Shown: in pieces, positions 1 to 10,834 of the stretch
Layout: each line of letters opens with the position of its first letter
Numbering within the stretch: the stretch's first letter is position 1
Origin: Bostrychus sinensis
Taxonomy: Eukaryota; Chordata; Actinopteri; Gobiiformes; Eleotridae
Length of the DNA: 64,000 nucleotides
Direction of reading: 5' to 3'
Assembly: GCA_020698575.1 (NCBI GenBank)
Contig: CM036256.1
Span: 15,763,908 to 15,827,907, forward strand
Notes under the pieces: model-generated
What the model saw: only the letters and a program-made list of their open reading frames with translations
What the model was told of the DNA's origin: nothing
The model's database searches: none
Translations under genes and position numbers: made by a program

Positions 1-1203
1 TAAAATGTGCTTGGTCACTCTCACACTCTCACTTAAGGTCACTTGCCTAAAAGGCCTTTAGTGCTGCTCACAAGCTCGAAAGACTCCAGTCTATTATGAC
101 ACTAATAATTAATGTGCAACCTAATTACCCAACAAAATGCAGTCTACAGATTGTTAAATTTTCACTTGTGTAAAAAAAAAAAAAAAAAAAAAGTAAACAC
201 TAATTTATCAGAAAGCAGATGTGTCATCTGTTGGATGCCCTGCTTGTTTTTGATGTGTTGTGTGCACCTTCTCCGTTTGACAGAAAAGCTGTGTCCTTTC
301 ACAGGGACGTTTGCCCAATAATCCCCTCATCCACTCGCAGCGTCTCCCAATGAGCTTTAAACTTGCTCTGTTTTATTTATGCAGAAGACAGTGCACTGGC
401 TCTGAATGGCCACTTTACTCCAAAAATAATTTACTTTGAAGTCCAGTAATGGATTAGATTTTTTAAAGGATTTGCACTCCATTTTGAGGCTGTAAGCAAA
501 GTAAATTTTGAAGCATTGGATGTAAAATTATGTACAAAAAAAAAACTTCCTAAAATTAGCACATTGCTTGCAGTCTTTCCCCTGGATGTGTATGTGCACG
601 GCTTCACCACCAGTTCTATGTCAGTCAGGTCAAGCTATAACAAATGTTCACTCTGAATACCAGCAAAGTTAATTACACTTTTACTTTTAATGCAACCCCT
701 TATCTAATTGTTTAAAGATACTAAAAACTCTCCTCATTTATGTCAGGATCCCATTGTCTGTTGATGCAAATGTCTTGCACTTTATTTTACTGGTTACAGT
801 CACTTCAAACCCCACTGCAGCATTGTCTGCCCAGTAGGATTTGTGTGGTTTAAATCTTGCTTGGACTGAGAGCTGTCAGTATTGAGCTGTGGTGAATCTG
901 CCAAATAGATTTGAATTTTAGTTTTTACACTGAGATATTGTTGGAAGAAAAAGCAGTTTGATAAATGTGAAATGCATTGTAGTTGTTAGTGCAGGCAGCT
1001 GTACTATGTGTGGAATGATCACATACATTTGATGCTTTTGAAGTGACCTTTTAGTCTCTTGTTAAATTATGCTGTAAACTTCAAATTCTGGTCTTGTATT
1101 TCAATTTTTAGAAGCAAATAATTTCTATTTTTGTATGTACAGAAAGCAGTGGCATGTACTGTAACACAAAGGTGTAAATTTAAGTTGTTGAGGTCTGTAA
1201 AAG

Positions 1204-1209
1204 AATAAA
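1204..1209 (+). terminator. Candidate polyadenylation signal of an upstream + strand gene
   Basis: A canonical AATAAA is followed by a GT/T-rich stretch (TTCTGTTCAGTG, then a long T run), the layout expected around a cleavage site. In human the genes before ANKRD33B are MARCH6 and ROPN1L, so this may be the end of one of those, but no coding sequence is in the window to prove it. It may also be a chance AATAAA in AT-rich DNA. Confidence 0.3.
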
Positions 1210-1440
1210 TAGTTGTACCTTAATTTCTGTTCAGTGTTTTTTTTTTTTTTTTTTTTTGTATTATTTTCAATCTTAATCCATGTAATATGACAAACAATAA
1301 TCTAAACTGTGCATTTTACTTGATGCACCTTTAAAATGATAAGAAACAGCCTCCACCCAGATGTGAGGACATGTAAAAACTTACTGTACATTCAGTTTGG
1401 TGGCTCCTTTACCTGCTGTGATGCAAAGGGTTATTTTGGG

Positions 1441-1640
1441 CTGTCTGGTTCGGGATAATTGGAAATGCAGCGAGGCACGGCTCTTGGAAACAGGACGCGG
1501 GGTTATTTGTGCTGAATCCAATTACCGTACCGCTAAAGTACACAGCTACCTTTTGGCACGCAAGTAATCATTTGCGACCTACAATGCAAATGAATAAGAT
1601 GCTAATGATTATGCACAAGTACACAGAAACAATGACATGA
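1441..1640. promoter_or_regulatory. Candidate conserved non-coding element upstream of ankrd33b
   Basis: This is a compact unique stretch with more balanced base composition than its surroundings. It is dense in homeodomain and POU-type words: an ATAATTGG, a CAATTACC, a perfect octamer ATGCAAAT, and GCTAATGATTATGC. It matches none of the repeat families seen elsewhere in the window. Enhancer function is inference only. Confidence 0.3.
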
Positions 1641-1701
1641 TAGGAATATACTAATTAAATGAACTTGCATTTCTCTACTAATGGATAAAAACTGTAATGT
1701 T

Positions 1702-2060
1702 AGGGTGCCCAGATGTCCCTTTTTAACCGGGACAGTCCCAGTTTTTGGCTCCAACAAGTTCTGTAAAAACACTCGTATGTCCCAGCTGTCCCCATTTTAA
1801 CCAATAGAAAAAACATAGGAAACTTAACATCATTTGTGTAAAGACTTTTGTCACCGAAATTATTTAAGATGCCATTGTTTTTATCAATAATTTCCCATCA
1901 TATTTAAAACTTAAGCCCTAGCATCACGTTCTTTAATTACACAACTGAAAATGGATGGATTTCAGAAGCTTTCTTGTCAATTGATAAATAAAAATGCACC
2001 GTGATTTATGAAGTAACTATGTGTCCCAGTTTTTTGGTCTAGAAATCTGGCCACTCCATA
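1702..2060 (+). repeat. Dispersed about 360-bp repeat, copy 1 (probable non-autonomous DNA transposon)
   Basis: It opens with TGCCCAGATGTCCC and an AACCGGGACAGTC block, and closes with TCTAGAAATCTGGCCA. A second copy, in the opposite orientation, lies at 47075-47428 and is colinear along its length. The two ends form an imperfect inverted repeat (TGSCCAGAT-like), which suggests a MITE. I could not identify a clear target duplication or assign a superfamily. Confidence 0.6.
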
Positions 2061-2099
2061 TAAAGTCTGAGACAGGGCAAAAAGGCTTTATACAAGACT

Positions 2100-2240
2100 C
2101 ACAGGAGTGTAAACATCAGCCAAAGTGCTGGTCCTATCTTGCAATAGTAAAGCTACAGTATAGTTCCCAAATCTGGACTCAAACTCAGATATTTTAATTC
2201 AGGGGTAAACGCTTTTTCCATTGAGCCTTATATCTCACAG
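2100..2240 (-). repeat. tRNA-derived SINE-like repeat, reverse orientation
   Basis: Read on the - strand it has an A-box-like AGGCTCAATGG followed by a B-box-like GAGTTTGAGTCC, the internal Pol III promoter layout. A module then reads TATACTGTAGCTTTACTATT and GCAAGATAGG. Similar modules recur near 4360, 25430, 26930, 27940 and 30850, so this is a family and not an isolated tRNA relic. Confidence 0.55.
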
Positions 2241-3383
2241 TGGTAAATAATCTACTAACACTAATAATTTGTTCTTTTAGTATTTAGTAAGTATTTGGTC
2301 TGTATCTCAAAATAGACTTCAAGATCTAAACAGTGGATTTGGATTTGGATCCACATCATAATTAATCTTTTTGTCCTTGGCCCATTACTGACCTTTTCTA
2401 AAATGTTTAGAACTAAAAAAAAAAAGTCTATTTATTTAAGAAGTCTTAATTAACAACATTTTTCACAGCTCGCTAAAATAAGAATTTTAAATTATTTTTT
2501 GCAAGACCCACCTTTCCTCATAACATCTGTCCTAATTCTGTTTACCTGACATGATGTTGTTGAGGGTCAACTCTCTGGTGACAGGTTCAGCCCAGGTTGT
2601 GGTCTGTTTCTGTGACGTCCATTTTAAGCCGACAGACTTAAATGCAGCAAACCATGACCCTCAGAGTGGAACTGGGGTCAGCTTTGCACCAGTCACCACT
2701 AATGACATAAATTTACTCGAATAATAGTAATAATAATAAAGCATATCCACTGTCAATATCTCAGCATGGCACATGAGGATTAGCAGTCGGGAAGTGGCCT
2801 CTATGTGGGGGATTTAATTTAAAACAATCTGAACTCAAAGGAGCAGATAGGGAATGGGATTGGGAGAATGAATCCAGAGACAGAGACTAAAGAGATTAAC
2901 GTGCGTCAGTCCAGGAGAATGCCTCTCATCCCATCGCTGGCCACCATCAGATGCAGCCAAGTGCTTCTCCACAGGGAAACACGAGATTAACTGCTCAGCA
3001 CAGCAACAGTCTCCAACCAGGACGGCTAATTTTATTTTAATTTAGACAGATTTTTCTTTTATTTTTGGGTGCTGCCTGTCTAACACTTGTCCTCTATGGA
3101 CTTTGATTTGGACTCTGCAATGCCACATTTTGTGAAATTGAAGACTTTATGACCATCTTTGAATATTTTTGAGGAACTGTATGATTTGAGGTTATTGGGA
3201 TGCGACCACTGTAAACTTTGATGACCTCTGTGCCTCTCAAGCGTTCAAGCAATGGCTGGACTCCTGGTTTGGTTATTTTTGGTCGTGGGCTCGTTGACAC
3301 AGAAACCTAGGTTTATGAATTAGTAGTAGACCTTGCAACCTGAGTGTTCAGACCAGAGGTAGATCGAAGGGGTTGGGGGTTAA

Positions 3384-3869
3384 ATGGTGTTAACGGTGAA
3401 CCAAATTGATGGTTTAAAGGTTCGAGAGAATGGTGTTGCCAAAGGAGGGGACATGGGTGACTTTCGAGATAGTAAAATGGCCATGGATACACCTGTCATG
3501 TCCATCACAAGGACTGACGAAAACGGCAAAGAGTGTGCGTTGCCGGCCGACGACGACATCATTACTTTTGAGGAGTCTTATACGCGCAATTACTGGGAGG
3601 ATGAGGACGATATCTACCAGGAATTTGAAGAGCTGGACTTTGAATCCCTGCCTGATCACCCAGACACACGGAGCATCGCGTCGGACGACTCCTTCTATCC
3701 CCCTGAGTGCGCAGACAGGTCGGCATTCGACCGGTGCCCCAGTCCGGACAGCCCAGAGCCCATCTCCTTCTTTAAGGCCTGCTGCAACAACAACGCCATC
3801 ATCGTCAAGATTATGATTAGACAGGGAGTGACCGAGGAGGAGGTGACAGAGACGGACAAGAACAGAAGA
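3384..3869 (+). CDS. ankrd33b: ankrd33b coding exon 1
   Basis: This exon encodes residues 1-162: the acidic N-terminus (EDEDDIYQEFEELDFESLPD region) and the first ankyrin-like helices from SFFKACCNNN. The donor is AGA|GTAGGT, phase 0. The open frame runs on to 4037 without a stop, but the protein match ends at the donor. The start is the first Met after an in-frame TAA at 3381-3383. A second Met (residue 24), with G at -3 and +4, is a plausible alternative start. Confidence 0.88.
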
Positions 3870-6800
3870 GTAGGTGTCAGTACAGTGCATTATAGTACAA
3901 CTGTTATAGATACTGTGATAATATATGGCATAGCTTTCAAACATTGTGGATTGAAGTACTATATATTGATTAGCATATATAATATTTGTAGAAATTGTTT
4001 AGATATTAAAATCTTATGCACTCGTACTGCAGTCTAAATCAAAACAATGGTGTGTAGGTTACCAGGCTCTCTGCTTTTCTGATTGGACGATCAGCGATGC
4101 AGTTTTAGAACCAAAACAAAAACATTACCAGTAAAACTAATATTTGATTTAAACATGTTTGCCTCATATCTCATATCTTGGGACACATAGGGATAATGAT
4201 TATGAAGTATAAAAAATATATACTGCTCATAGTAACTTACAGTGTACTATATGAGGGATGTTTGTATTTTACTCAGCCCTCAGTTCAGTAATGAGAAGGT
4301 TTTTTGGCTTAACAATAACTAGAGGCACTCAAAGAACAAAGACCCCTGACCAAGACACTGACCCTATCTCGCAATGTTAAAGATATAGTAGTGCTCAGAC
4401 TTTGCCTCAAAGCTAGTAGTTCTGGGGTAAATGCTGCATCTGTTGAGCCACAAAGCCCTTAGCAAAGAGTACACAAAAAGTAATAATTTGTTCCATTACT
4501 GACTCCTTGTGGCGTCAGTATGTCTGACCTTTTCTTACAATCTTTTACAAAATGTTTGGATCCAGGCAGTGATAGAGAAAACCATTTTTTTTTCTTTCCA
4601 TTACTTCCATTACTGGAGTGATACTACATGTAGACCTCGCAAAGAACTGTAAACTTAAAAAAATATAACCCAAAATCATAGTTATTGCAACCATGGGCTC
4701 TCATCTTGGAAAATCTCTACAACTACAGTAATACCTTGTGGATTTACAGGGCTTAAGAATTCACTATAGATTAAAACCTAAATACAAATTCAACTATATT
4801 AGCAAGTCATCAAGACATTTTTAAATAGCTTATAGGGTGAGAAAATGCCCATAATGGCAATATTGTTCTTCACATTTTGCATGGACCTGTCAGCTTGTCA
4901 GACGTGTAGACATTGGAGGTCAGGAAAGCTGCCCTTGTGCAGCTTGTGAAGGTCAAGCTGGTGAAGGTTAAACCCTAAAGTACACTTCAGAGCAGTTAGT
5001 TAAGCTCTGAGCAGCAGATGGTGAGTATCAAGAGCAAAGTGACAGTGTCAAGAAAAACAGCACGTCTTTAAGGCTCAGCTTTTAACAGACTCACAAAGAC
5101 AATGAGACAAATACCCGGGGGAGAAATACTGGATGCTTTCAGTTGAATTCCTAACTTCTCAACACAACAAAAAGCATCTAGTAACAACCTAATATATTCT
5201 TACAGTGTCTACTAGAAGCACAGAGAGAGAGTACAGACCTCTGCAAAGGCATCATAATCATTTCAAAGTACATTTTCTTTCTGTTATTGGCCCCTTGTGG
5301 CTGAGGTTAGTGTTTTTGTGCCACTGGGGTCAAATCCCTGCAGGCACAAAGGTACATACTTCCTGTATAAACTTAAAATGATCTACAAACTTATTCTGGA
5401 TTTATACTGGTTACTCTGAACCACACACAGAACCTTTCATTTTCTCAACCTGCTCTCCTAAATAATAATATGACAGCCACAGTATTCACCTGTCTCAGTC
5501 AAAAGCGGCATGACTTCTTCCAATCTCTGTCCTGTTAATGATAATAAATGTTTTTGTGTGTCCAGAGTGGCCTTATTGTGGCATGTTACCATGGTTACAT
5601 TGACGTGGTCATAGCCCTGTCTCAGTGCCCGTACCTGGACGTGAACTGGCAGGACAACGAGGGCAACACCGCGCTCATCACTGCGGCACAAGCGGGTAAA
5701 CTCATCTCACCTCACTTCAACCTCCAGACCTTTTACTGTGTAGACAGAAGCTGGGTAAACAAATGTGTCTCAACCACGAGAGACTCAATATTCACAAAAA
5801 TGGATGATGAACTGCTGAGTTAATATTGAGAAAGAGTTTGGTGCTTAGACCCCGGCAGAGAGAGATGTTGTTGTTTGATGTGACGCAGGAGAACAGTGTT
5901 GTGTCACATATTAAACCCAAACACAGTACAACACTGTTTCTAACCATACTGCTGCTAGCTGCACCATATTCACATTGATATTAGCCACCAAAAGATACTT
6001 TTGGCTATAGGCAACAAAATGACTACTGTGAATGTGCTGTCATGGCTATGCTAAAATATAAAGGCAGAGGCGCTGCCAGGTTTTTTGGGCTCCCTGAAAA
6101 GATATATTGGGCCCTGTCATCACTAAACTAACCATATATTATTATTATAAGATTTTCCTGGGCTCCTAGCGGTCACGTGCCCTTGGAATCATCCTAATAA
6201 TTAGGATGATTAATTCTAGATCCACCTCGAAGACAGTGATTATGTGTTAGTTCTGTTAGACCTGTTCACGATGCTGCATTTTAAGCTTGTTTAAAACTTT
6301 TCAGAGAGCTTCATGGGTACCCTACCATCAGAGACTTACAATAATCTAACCTAGAAGTAATAAATGCATGAAGAAGTTTTCAGCATTTACCATGAGATAT
6401 TCCTAATCCTGGCTATGGTACGTAAATAAAAAAAAACACACACACATAAGGGCTTTAAATTATAAATCTTGGTCAAATAAAACTCTGAGGTGTCTTACAC
6501 TACAACTCGAAGCTTAGTTACAACATCAAAGATGAATATGTATAGGGTCAGATAATGCGTGGCTTTAGGTCATTAACAGGATTGCATCAAGAAAGGCATT
6601 TGGTGGAAAACCTTTGCCAAATAAATTTTTGAGTCACTGCAGGAGAGCAGATGATTTGCTGTGTTCCTGAAAGGAAACACCCGAAAGAATCAAGATATAG
6701 ATTTTAAATAATCACATAAATCAATGTGTCTTGTACTAGAACATACGTATGCAGCCATCAGGCCACTCATGAGGTGCTAACATTTCTAATGTTTTGGTTT

Positions 6801-8800
6801 TTATGACATGGCATTTATTAGTTTTAGTGAGCAACTGGCTCTCTTTGATGGATCTTTTCATCTTGTTTTAACATCACTATGTTATTTTTTTTGCAAAATT
6901 TTTAAGGGGTTATTTTGAGTGGAAAGCAGCAATGTCAGGCATTTAAAGTGTCCTCAATAAAAATCCAGTTATTTTGGAGACTCTAAAGTGCTTAATTCAT
7001 AGCATCATAGCCACATATACCAGACATGTCGTCCATCTCCTAACTGCTAACAAAGATGGATGACTTACACAGGACTAAGATAAATAGCTAGAGACTTCTC
7101 TTTATTTTCTGCTTCATTAAAACGAGTATTGATCTCCTGCCATGACAGAGAAGTGTGGAGCACCTCAGGGAACAGGTGACCAAGACTGAGAGGACACCAG
7201 TGGAGCAGAGCAACTGACAAAAATACTTCACTCACAGAAAAAAGTGTCACAAAAAGTAGTAGAAAAAAGTACAGTATGGGCAGTGGCACAGGAAGTACTG
7301 CTAAATGCAAACAAACTGAAAGGTTGGCAGTTCAATCCCCGCACTCCCCATGTGGCTGGAGTCATAGCAACTGTGGGCCTTAGGTGAGGTACACACTGAC
7401 TGGACAGTGGCCAGTTAGTCACAGAAAACCCACAGTAACACAGAGAGAAAATGCAGACTCCACATAGAAATATCTTATTTTAGATGGCTATATGAAGGGA
7501 AAGGATGCCTTGGAAAGAGAAAAAGAATCTGGTGTTTTAGGAAAGTCAGTTAGCCAAACTGAGAGTCTGTTAAATAAATAAGTTATTATAGTTCTACAAC
7601 AGTACATCTATTGTTAAAAACCTGTTCCATAGTATAAAAAAAATAAATAACATTGTTCCTGTTTTTCTGTTGTGGTCTGCAGGTCATGCATTTATCACAA
7701 ACTTTCTGCTCAACTACTTTCCCGGACAGGACATCGAGAGGAGGAACTGCCATGGCTTCACTGCTCTGATGAAGGCGGCCATGCAGGGTCGGGCTGAGTG
7801 TGTCCGGACACTGATGCTGGCTGGTAGTTACCTATGCACAAGTACAATTATATATATGTACTTACACATAATACATACACATAATAATGTTTCCAGGAGG
7901 GGATGTCCAGGCACGGGATAATGGCCGCGGGTTGACTCCCCGAGAGTGGGCTCTTTTCACTGGACGTTATGAGACGGCCAACCTGATGACCCAGCTGATG
8001 GCCAGGCCCTGTGCAGAACAGTTCTGTGACTCGTTCCCCTTGGAGTGGCCTATGTTAGAGGTGAGTACAAATGAATCTTAAATGTGAGTTGTACTGTATG
8101 TGAAGTTATAGTTTCATCTCTAATTTTTTGGTCTTATCAGGAGCTGGTGGCAGAAGCAGAGAAGCCAAAGCCCTGCTGGAAGCGTTTCATGAACCTGTTC
8201 ACCTGCTGCCATTACAAGTTTTACATCACAAACAAGATAAACCCAGCGGACGATGGTGTGTTGGAGCACATGGTGCGGGTCACCACCAGTATCTGCAGCC
8301 CACTCATTGCCACAGCGGCCCACACGGTCTGTCCTGGAAGTCCTCCCTGCATCGGGAAGCGACGCTACGCTGTGCAGGAGATCCTGAGAAGGAAGCGCAT
8401 GGCTGAGCTCAGGAGTCTGGGCCCGGAGAGACTCAACCACTACAAGAGGTTTTTCCAGAACTCCAGAGTCCAGCTGATCCCAAAGTTGGCGACTCGCAGG
8501 GCCAGTCTCCAGCCTCAGCTCATCACAGAGGTGGCTGCTGCTGCGTCCGCTGTGGCCATGAGGAGAGCCAGTCTGCTGCCCCTCCACATGCTGAGGAGAG
8601 CCAGCGTCCGGCCCGGGCTCATCATCCCCAAAGTGAGGCTGTGTAAGGCTCCCGGCGCTGGCTACAAACCAGAGAAAGTCCGGAGGAACCGCAACAGCAA
8701 CCAGCTACAGGTGCCGAAGTGGGACTACAAGATGAAGAAAGTGGAGAGAAAACAGGAGGAGGAGAGGAACAAACTTATACTGAACAGCAGACGCAGGTGA
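3384..8800 (+). CDS. ankrd33b: Ankyrin repeat domain-containing protein 33B, complete five-exon gene
   Basis: Coding exons are 3384-3869, 5566-5695, 7683-7823, 7897-8060 and 8141-8800, all with GT-AG introns and phases 0, 1, 1, 0. They join to 1581 bp, or 526 aa; the human protein is about 490 aa. Residues 1-125 are acidic and low complexity. Residues 128-300 hold about five ankyrin repeats, including recognisable GLIVACYHG, GNTALITAAQAG and GFTALMKAAMQGRAECV. The rest is a basic tail with a Cys-rich CWKRFMNLFTCC segment and three RRAS motifs (Ser 429, 451, 462). The ATG is preceded directly by an in-frame TAA. The molecular function of ANKRD33B is not established; its paralogue ANKRD33 (PANKY) represses CRX-driven photoreceptor genes, so a nuclear regulatory role here is inference. 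It converges with ctnnd2, as in human. Confidence 0.92.
3870..5565 (+). other. ankrd33b: ankrd33b intron 1
   Basis: GT-AG intron of about 1.7 kb. It contains a reverse-oriented SINE-like module around 4330-4560, related to the copy at 2100-2240. I see no other exon or structured element. Confidence 0.8.
4330..4560 (-). repeat. SINE-like repeat in ankrd33b intron 1
   Basis: On the - strand it shows a GTGGCTCAACAG A-box-like word and a TTGAGGCAAAGTC B-box-like word, then the family module TATCTTTAACATTGCGAGATAGG. The + strand side carries TTCCATTACTGACTCCTTGTGG, which recurs near other copies. It is more degraded than the copy at 2100-2240. Confidence 0.45.
5566..5695 (+). CDS. ankrd33b: ankrd33b coding exon 2
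   Basis: A 130-bp exon with acceptor GTGTCCAG|AGT and donor GCGG|GTAAAC, phases 0 to 1. It encodes residues 163-205 and carries the second and third ankyrin helices (SGLIVACYHGYIDVVIAL, then NWQDNEGNTALITAAQ). This is the segment most clearly like mammalian ANKRD33B. Confidence 0.9.
6570..6690 (+). repeat. L2-like non-LTR tail fragment
   Basis: It reads TTGCATCAAGAAAGGCATTTG, then GTCACTGCAGGAGAGCAGATG and ATTTGCTGTG with CCTGAAAGG. It aligns by eye with fuller copies at 44040-44150 and 48640-48760 and, reversed, at 32440-32590. Confidence 0.5.
7310..7450 (+). repeat. Degraded non-LTR/SINE fragment
   Basis: A B-box-like GTTCAATCCCCGCACTCC is followed by a CATAGCAACTGTGGGCCTTAGG block. The latter resembles the AACTATGGGCCTAAGG block near 60930 and the tails at 22150-22440. 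Assignment is tentative. Confidence 0.4.
7683..7823 (+). CDS. ankrd33b: ankrd33b coding exon 3
   Basis: A 141-bp exon with acceptor GTCTGCAG|GTC and donor GCTG|GTAGTT, phases 1 to 1, encoding residues 206-252. It contains an ankyrin repeat with GFTALMKAAMQGRAECVRTL. A second, in-frame open stretch continues past the donor for 33 residues but does not match the family. Confidence 0.9.
7897..8060 (+). CDS. ankrd33b: ankrd33b coding exon 4
   Basis: A 164-bp exon after a 73-bp intron, with acceptor TTTCCAG|GAG and donor GAG|GTGAGT, phases 1 to 0. It encodes residues 253-307: the last ankyrin repeat (GGDVQARDNGRGLTPREWAL) and the linker RPCAEQF. The flanking introns are very short (73 and 80 bp). 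Confidence 0.88.
8141..8800 (+). CDS. ankrd33b: ankrd33b coding exon 5 (terminal)
   Basis: The acceptor is TCTTATCAG|GAG, and the exon is open to TGA at 8798-8800. It encodes residues 308-526, the non-ankyrin tail. It includes a Cys-rich CWKRFMNLFTCC, three RRAS(L/V) motifs at Ser 429, 451 and 462, and a highly basic, charged C-terminus (KMKKVERKQEEERNK). Codon use is GC-rich, unlike the flanks. Confidence 0.88.
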   Translation, partial: ELVAEAEKPKPCWKRFMNLFTCCHYKFYITNKINPADDGVLEHMVRVTTSICSPLIATAAHTVCPGSPPCIGKRRYAVQEILRRKRMAELRSLGPERLNHYKRFFQNSRVQLIPKLATRRASLQPQLITEVAAAASAVAMRRASLLPLHMLRRASVRPGLIIPKVRLCKAPGAGYKPEKVRRNRNSNQLQVPKWDYKMKKVERKQEEERNKLILNSRRR

Positions 8801-9722
8801 CCCCAGTAACTTTGGTAAATCATAACTGAGTCTTTGGGCAAATACGTATATTGTAAAGATGTATATTACTTTTGACCTTTTTATAAGAATGACAAGTCTG
8901 TAGAATCTGTGGCCTTATTTTCACAAAAATACCTGTACTAGAAGATATGTTTATGATGGCAGCTTATAACTATGGTTCTGTCAAACTTCAAAACAAAAAG
9001 AAACACACTGAAATGGGAGTTTAAAGCTTGAAAACAATAGTAAGAAACAGCAGGTAGTAAACACAAGCTACCCCCAACAGAGAAGAGGGGGCACATTCTG
9101 GCCTAAAAAAAAAAGCACTCTGAGCATAGACCAAGAAGCTAGATAGGATCGCGGAGCACGACAGGTAAAAGGGGAGCTTACGGCCGTGATCTGACGCCTG
9201 AGGACTGGGTTCACAGCGGCTTTGGAGGAGCTTTGAGACGAATCTGAAAGCACAGCTAAGAATAAACGGATTACTGCGAGATGCTGACTTGTTGACATTT
9301 AAAATAATCAGCAGACAGTCCTCCGCTACAGCGAGTGCGAACGAGACTGTTGCCAAGTGATATTTTTTGATTAGACCAAATTAATGTGAGTAGAAATAAT
9401 GAATGGAAATGTAAAAATGAGCCATGGGAGATTAGAGCAGTTAAAAATGGCCTCTCAAAACAGTGTGGTCTTAATTAGGCTTATGTGGTCAGTGGATGGT
9501 TTACTGGGCTGCCTAATTCCATGGATCTCATCAGTTATATACGAATGCCAAAATCACAGCTGTATAAGCGCAACACAGAACTCAAACCTAGCATGAAGAC
9601 AATGTGTTGAATTTATTAGGACAAGGTTTAGCTACACAAGGAAAGATGCCAGATTCACAGCATTGGACCTTGTATTCTGTTTGTTTCTCAGCTCATATCA
9701 TAATACAGATGTTTCAAATAAA
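8801..9722 (+). other. ankrd33b: Probable ankrd33b 3' UTR and flank
   Basis: There is no coding signal after the stop. Two canonical AATAAA words (9261-9266 and 9717-9722) are candidate polyadenylation signals. The stretch 9140-9350 is notably richer in CpG than its surroundings and matches no repeat family I see in the window; its role is unknown. Confidence 0.4.
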
Positions 9723-9846
9723 TATTTTTTTTTTCTGAAGGCATGGTTTTCATTTCATTTTCAGGAGCTTATTTGATCCAAATACAGGCGCATGTTGTTA
9801 AATTAGAATACTAAGGAAAAGTCTATTCATTTCAGTAGTTTGTTTA

Positions 9847-10250
9847 CACCAATCAAGCATAACATTATGACCACCTGCTTCTGACACCTTTCCATCAAAA
9901 CCAGCATTAACTTCTTCAACATTTTTAGCAACAGCAGCTCATCTGGTGGATCACCTGTTGTTGGTTCAGCGCCGTTCTTTCCTTGGACCACTTTTGATAG
10001 AAACTGACCATTGCTGACCAGGAACACCCCACAAGAGCTCCAGTTTTGGAGATGCTCTGACCCACTCGTCAAGCCATCACAATTTGGCAAAACTGGCTCA
10101 AATCCTTACACTTGCCCATTTTTCCCTGCTTCTAACACATCAACAACATGTTCCTTTGCTGCCTAATATACACCACATACAAGTGTCATTATGTAGAGAT
10201 AGTCTGTGTTATTCACTTGTCAGTGGTCATAATGTTATGGCTGATTGGTG
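9847..10250. mobile_element. Short DNA transposon with terminal inverted repeats
   Basis: The left end CACCAATCAAGCATAACATT and the reverse complement of the right end (CACCAATCAGCCATAACATT) form terminal inverted repeats of about 28 bp. The element is about 404 bp. Degraded relatives occur at 47505-47600, 49731-49790 and 52790-52985. The superfamily is not assignable by eye. An 87-codon open frame on the - strand inside it is probably incidental or a remnant. Confidence 0.65.
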
Positions 10251-10834
10251 CATATGTGTTTTACTTCCTGTATTGAAGAAAAACAGACATCTTTTCCTTA
10301 TATTTCTACTCAGGGCTTGGGAGTAACACAAGGGGTAGATTTTAATTTTGGCCAGTAGCATAAATACTCCCACTACCCACTGTGGCCGGGTGGATTTTAT
10401 GCACATCATCTTAACTTTAGAGGTTAGGCCTGAATTTATGTTACTCTGATGAGTGTGCACCATTTAGTATAGAGTAATTCATCATTATTGAAGAAAGAAA
10501 AACATATAAACAAACAATGTTTTAAAAGATTATACACTACAGGAACAGAGACAGATTTATTTTGCCTCTGTAAACCTGTTTTTTAATATTTAAAAATCTC
10601 TGTACATACATAAAACTAAATTTACATTAACCTTATTGTATACCAGTGTTTCCCAACCAGGGGTACGGGGCCCTTAGGGGTACATGAGTACTTTGCTTGG
10701 AATTATTTCATAATCTATTTCCAAGTTCAAAAACATTTTTGATCTTTTTATATTGAACTATTGAAACTTATAGAAGACAAGCTCAAGAGATAAAAAGGAG
10801 TGAAATTGCTAAAGAATATTATTAGAATATTATA

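Larger units (their letters stand above)
1..3383. other. Non-coding region upstream of ankrd33b
   Basis: I see no convincing coding exon here. The first 1.2 kb is AT-rich, unique-looking sequence that ends in a candidate polyadenylation signal, so it could be the 3' UTR of an upstream + strand gene. After that come a compact unique block (1441-1640), a dispersed repeat (1702-2060), a reverse-oriented tRNA-type SINE (about 2100-2240), and about 1 kb that must hold the ankrd33b promoter and 5' UTR. The transcription start cannot be placed from sequence alone. Confidence 0.6.
5696..7682 (+). other. ankrd33b: ankrd33b intron 2
   Basis: GT-AG intron of about 2.0 kb. It holds an L2-type tail fragment near 6570-6680 and a degraded non-LTR/SINE fragment near 7310-7450. 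No further exon was recognised. Confidence 0.75.

Noticed and set aside
3414..3944. 176-codon open frame on the - strand over ankrd33b exon 1
   Set aside because: It is antisense to a well-supported coding exon, has no family resemblance, and follows from the GC-rich codon use on the other strand.
8120..8587. 155-codon open frame on the - strand over ankrd33b exon 5
   Set aside because: Antisense shadow of the terminal exon; no recognisable domain.
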